Assembly: GCA_963784645.1 (NCBI GenBank)
Contig: CAWARY010000015.1
Span: 186,001 to 250,000 of the forward strand
DNA: 64,000 bases
Direction of reading: 5' to 3'
DNA from: JBBRVW01 sp963784645
Lineage (GTDB): Bacteria; Actinomycetota; Actinomycetes; JACCUZ01
This document shows positions 61,393-64,000 of this stretch, in pieces. Under the pieces are notes generated by a model that was not told the origin of the DNA, did no database searches, and saw nothing but the letters and a program-made list of their open reading frames with translations. Position numbers and translations under genes: made by a program. How positions within the stretch are numbered: position 1 is the stretch's first letter; each line of letters starts with the position of its first letter.

Positions 61393-62052
61393 TCAGCCGC
61401 CGACGACGAGGAGGTCGGCGCGCGCGCGTGTCGTGGCCACCAGCGCCGCGTTGACCTCGTCACTGCCCAGGGAGCGCTCCTCGGCCTCGGCCCGGTCGCG
61501 GCCGAAGCCCATGTGGCGGGCGATCAACCGCTCCCGCCGTACCTCCTCGTCCGGCTCGACGTACCAGACCGCGTCGAGGAGTGAGCGGACCTGTCGCCAG
61601 GCTCCCTGGTCGGCGAGCAGGTAGTTGCCCTCGACCACCACGAGCGGCGCCTCGGACGGGACGGCGATCGCACCCGCGATCGGCTCCTCGAGGTCGCGGC
61701 GGAAGGCCGGGGCGAGAACCTCCGGCTCGTCGGCCGCCCTGAGCCGCCGCAGCAGGTGCACGAACCCGCCGACGTCGAAGGTGTCGATCGCACCCTTGGT
61801 GGCGGCCTGCCCGCGGTCGTCGAGCAGGCGCTGTGCCAGGTGGAAGCCGTCCATCGGCACCAGCACGGCCCGGTCGCCCACGGCGGCGGCGAGCTCGGCA
61901 GCGAGGGTCGACTTGCCGGCGCCCGGAGCCCCGGTGATGCCGAGCAGGCACCGCCCGCCACGCTCGCAGAGGGCGTCGGCGCGGGACACCAGGCCGTCGA
62001 GGTCCCAGCGCGAGACGGACGGCGGGGTCGACGAGGGCACGGCTCTACTCAC
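61393..62052 (-). CDS. P-loop kinase (uridine kinase/pantothenate kinase-like)
   Basis: 219 residues, GTG start overlapping the cysM stop (GTGA). P-loop GITGAPGAGKSTLAAEL, substrate Asp in VLVPMDGFHLAQRLLDDRG, FDVGGFVHLLRRLR and VVVEGNYLLADQG are those of the nucleoside/fructose kinase group related to uridine and pantothenate kinases. The exact substrate is unknown. Confidence 0.85.
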   Translation of the reverse strand: MSRAVPSSTPPSVSRWDLDGLVSRADALCERGGRCLLGITGAPGAGKSTLAAELAAAVGDRAVLVPMDGFHLAQRLLDDRGQAATKGAIDTFDVGGFVHLLRRLRAADEPEVLAPAFRRDLEEPIAGAIAVPSEAPLVVVEGNYLLADQGAWRQVRSLLDAVWYVEPDEEVRRERLIARHMGFGRDRAEAEERSLGSDEVNAALVATTRARADLLVVGG

Positions 62053-62996
62053 GCCCAGAGGGTGCCGTCGAGACTGGCCTCGGCCTCGTCCAGGGTGCCG
62101 GCGTAGGCCCCGGTGGAGAGGTACTTCCAGCCCGCGTCGCACACGATGAATGCGATGTCGGCGCGGCCGCCCTCGCGGGCGACGTTGCCGGCGATGCCCA
62201 GCGCGGCGTGCAGGATCGCGCCGGTCGAGAAGCCGACGAACATCCCTTCGTTGTCCAGCAGCTCGCGGACCCGGCGGACGGCGTCACGGGGTCCGACCGA
62301 GTACCGCGACGAGAGCACCGAGGAGTCGTAGAGCTCGGGCACGAACCCCTCGTCGAGGTTGCGCAGGCCGTAGACCAGCTCGCCGTACCGCGGCTCGGCG
62401 GCAACGATCTCGATGCCGGGCACCCGCTCGCGCAGATAGCGGCCGACTCCCATCAGCGTCCCGGTCGTGCCCAGGCCCGCCACGAAGTGCGTGATCGACG
62501 GCAGGTCGGCGAGGATCTCAGGCCCCGTCGTGGCGTAGTGCGACTCGGCGTTCGCGGGGTTGCCGTACTGGTAGAGCATCACCCAGTCGGGGTGCTCCTC
62601 CGCGATGCCCTTCGCCACCCGGACCGCCTCGTTCGAGCCACCCTCGGCGGGCGACGAGACGATCTCCGCCCCCCACATCTCGAGCAGCTGGCGCCGCTCC
62701 ACCGACGTGTTGGCCGGCATCACGCACACCAGCCGGTAGCCCTTCAGCCGGGCCACCATCGCCAGCGAGATGCCGGTGTTGCCGGATGTCGGCTCGAGGA
62801 TCGTGCAGCCCGGCCGGAGCAGCCCGGCCTTCTCGGCCTGCTCGACCATGAACAGTGCCGGACGGTCCTTGACCGAGCCGGTGGGGTTGCGGTCCTCGAG
62901 CTTGGCCCACAGCCGCACGTCGGGCGACGGAGAGAGCCGCGGCAACCCCACGAGCGGGGTGTTGCCGACCGAGTCCAGCAGCGAGTCGTACCGCAC
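62049..62996 (-). CDS. cysM: CysO-dependent cysteine synthase CysM
   Basis: 315-residue PLP enzyme. It uses O-phosphoserine and the thiocarboxylate of CysO to make cysteine. PLP lysine in NPTGSVKDRPALF, substrate loop TSGNTGISLAMVA, phosphate loop GLGTTGTLMGVG. The neighbourhood with cysO and mec identifies the CysM type rather than a CysK. Confidence 0.94.
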   Translation of the reverse strand: MRYDSLLDSVGNTPLVGLPRLSPSPDVRLWAKLEDRNPTGSVKDRPALFMVEQAEKAGLLRPGCTILEPTSGNTGISLAMVARLKGYRLVCVMPANTSVERRQLLEMWGAEIVSSPAEGGSNEAVRVAKGIAEEHPDWVMLYQYGNPANAESHYATTGPEILADLPSITHFVAGLGTTGTLMGVGRYLRERVPGIEIVAAEPRYGELVYGLRNLDEGFVPELYDSSVLSSRYSVGPRDAVRRVRELLDNEGMFVGFSTGAILHAALGIAGNVAREGGRADIAFIVCDAGWKYLSTGAYAGTLDEAEASLDGTLWA

Positions 62997-63005
62997 GTTG
63001 AGGCC

Positions 63006-63278
63006 CTAGCCGCCAGCGACTGCCGGCAGCACCGTGACGTTGTCGCCGTCCTTGACCTCGGTCTCGAGACCGCCGAGGAAGCGCACGTCCTCGTCGTTGA
63101 GGTAGACGTTGACGAACCGGCGCAGCCCCTTCTCGTCGACCAGGCGGTCGCGCAGGCCGGCGTGCCGCGACTCGAGGTCGTCGATGAGTGCGGCCAGCGT
63201 GCCGCCCGCGCCCTCCACGGCCTTGTCGCCGCCGGTGTACTGGCGCAGGATGGTCGGGATCCGGACCTCGATGCTCAC
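63006..63278 (-). CDS. cysO: sulfur-carrier protein CysO (MoaD/ThiS family)
   Basis: 90 residues, ubiquitin-like fold ending in VLPAVAGG; the terminal Gly-Gly carries the thiocarboxylate given to CysM. MSIEVRIPTILRQYTGG is the usual start. Confidence 0.94.
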   Translation of the reverse strand: MSIEVRIPTILRQYTGGDKAVEGAGGTLAALIDDLESRHAGLRDRLVDEKGLRRFVNVYLNDEDVRFLGGLETEVKDGDNVTVLPAVAGG

Positions 63279-63309
63279 TGCAGGTGCTCCTTCGCAAGAC
63301 GGACAGCCG

Positions 63310-63334
63310 GGTCGATCGCCCCAGGTCGATCGCC
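63310..63334. repeat. two identical 11-bp direct repeats upstream of cysO
   Basis: GGTCGATCGCC at 63310-63320 and 63324-63334, 14 bp apart, in the 74-base mec-cysO gap. On the minus strand they lie between a GACAAT -10-like element (63335-63340) and the cysO start. Possible regulator site. Confidence 0.45.
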
Positions 63335-63352
63335 ATTGTCACAACAGCAACC

Positions 63353-63766
63353 TCACAACGTCGCGACTACCCGGACCTCTTCCTCGGTGACCTCGCCGTC
63401 CACGATCCGGTACGACCGGAGCTCCTCGGAGTCCGGCTCACGGGTCGAGACGAGGACGTAGTGGGCGCCCGGTTCCATGGCGAGTGTGATGTCGGTACGC
63501 GAGGGGTAGGCCTCGGTCGAGGTGTGCGAGTGGTAGATCACCACAGGCTCCTCGTCGCGGTCGTCCATCTCGCGGTAGAGCCTCAGCAGGTCACCGGAGT
63601 CGAACTCGTAGAACGTCGGCGACCTGGCGGCGTTGAGCATCGGCACGAACCGCTCGGCCCGGCCGGTGCCGACCGGCCCCGCGACCACGCCGCACGCCTC
63701 GTCGGGGTGGTCCCGACGCGCGTGCGCCACGATCTCGTCGTACGTCGACCGCGCGATCTCGAGCAC
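63353..63766 (-). CDS. mec: JAMM-family CysO-cysteine peptidase Mec
   Basis: 137 residues. Zinc peptidase that releases cysteine from the CysO-cysteine adduct. The JAMM motif is complete: Glu in PDEACGVVAG and HSHTSTEAYPSRTD (HxH-x7-S-x2-D). The GTG at 63766 fits a -10 (TAGGCT, minus 63779-63774) as a leaderless start; a GTG two codons earlier is the alternative. Confidence 0.93.
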   Translation of the reverse strand: MLEIARSTYDEIVAHARRDHPDEACGVVAGPVGTGRAERFVPMLNAARSPTFYEFDSGDLLRLYREMDDRDEEPVVIYHSHTSTEAYPSRTDITLAMEPGAHYVLVSTREPDSEELRSYRIVDGEVTEEEVRVVATL

Positions 63767-63810
63767 GACCACCAGCCTAATGCTGCTGGTCAGCCGCCCG
63801 GCACGACGCG

Positions 63811-64000
63811 TCAGACGTCGGACCAGAGCGCCTGCACCAGGGTCTCCTGGAGGTAGGTCAAGCGGTCGTAGACCCAGAAGAGCATGAGCCGGGGGTCGTC
63901 GTCCGGCAGGGAGTCGACCAGCTCCTCGAGCTCCTCGGTGACGCCGAGCCGCTCGCCCAGCACCAGCCGGGTGTCGTTGAGGGCTCCGAGCCACTCCTGC
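63811..64000 (-). CDS. DUF2017 family protein (C-terminal part)
   Basis: The last 62 or so residues of a gene whose start is beyond base 64000: EWLGALNDTRLVLGERLGV, then DDDPRLMLFWVYDRLTYLQE and a stop at 63811. This is the DUF2017 C-terminus, a protein regularly found between clpS and mec in actinobacteria. Function unknown. Confidence 0.8.
   Translation of the reverse strand, partial: QEWLGALNDTRLVLGERLGVTEELEELVDSLPDDDPRLMLFWVYDRLTYLQETLVQALWSDV

Overview
The window is high-GC DNA with many GTG starts, ATGA/GTGA overlaps between genes and short or absent leaders. Together with the mec-cysO-cysM sulfur cluster, a DUF222-HNH nuclease, DUF3618 and DUF2017 proteins and a Mycobacterium-type RF3, this points to an actinomycete, most likely Propionibacteriales/Nocardioidaceae-like (inference; no rRNA is present).

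Layout. 1-16794 is mostly housekeeping: the end of a GH13 alpha-glucosidase, an MMPL exporter, two thioesterases, EttA, two dynamin-like membrane GTPases, an ArsR/SRPBCC pair, a phage-derived orphan, RF3, RNase J and a SulP transporter. 17131-18383 is a mobile patch: tRNA-Arg, a decayed IS3-type element flanked by a 15-bp copy of the tRNA 3' end, and a DUF222-HNH nuclease gene with a LexA box on its start codon. 19819-23408 holds a secreted phosphoesterase-GH16 fusion, oligoribonuclease, tRNA-His and a SHOCT protein.

23724-31658 is the most unusual part. It is one tightly overlapped operon for a membrane complex built from NuoA, H, J, K, L, M and N homologues plus one fused NuoB/NuoD-like protein that has lost its Fe-S cysteines and quinone-site histidines. 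NuoC, E, F, G and I are absent. Two CsoR/RcnR-like palindromes and a 13-codon leader ORF precede it. It looks like the proton-channel arm of complex I without an electron-transfer arm. 31757-35589 holds an S9 peptidase and three small or unassigned genes.

35726-48603 is a sugar-catabolism operon: ABC importer without its own ATPase, 2-hydroxyacid dehydrogenase, DeoR regulator, GH4 glycosidase, IlvD/Edd-type sugar-acid dehydratase, a deacetylase-like protein, SDR, two PfkB kinases and a class II aldolase. It has an excised gene between the kinases and a truncated acetaldehyde-dehydrogenase start at its end. 48946-57751 is mixed: MFS exporter, aldose epimerase, Nei-type glycosylase, tRNA-Lys, two tandem sulfatases, a lone GroES-like protein, DUF427, DUF3618, Bcp and tRNA-Leu. 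57769-64000 (minus strand) is the conserved run DUF2017-mec-cysO-cysM-kinase-murI-MBL-rph-rdgB-nucleotidyltransferase-like.

Three otherwise intact genes (NuoB/D-like, the sugar-binding protein and the Nei glycosylase) each carry one single-base frameshift. Assembly error is therefore a live alternative to gene decay.
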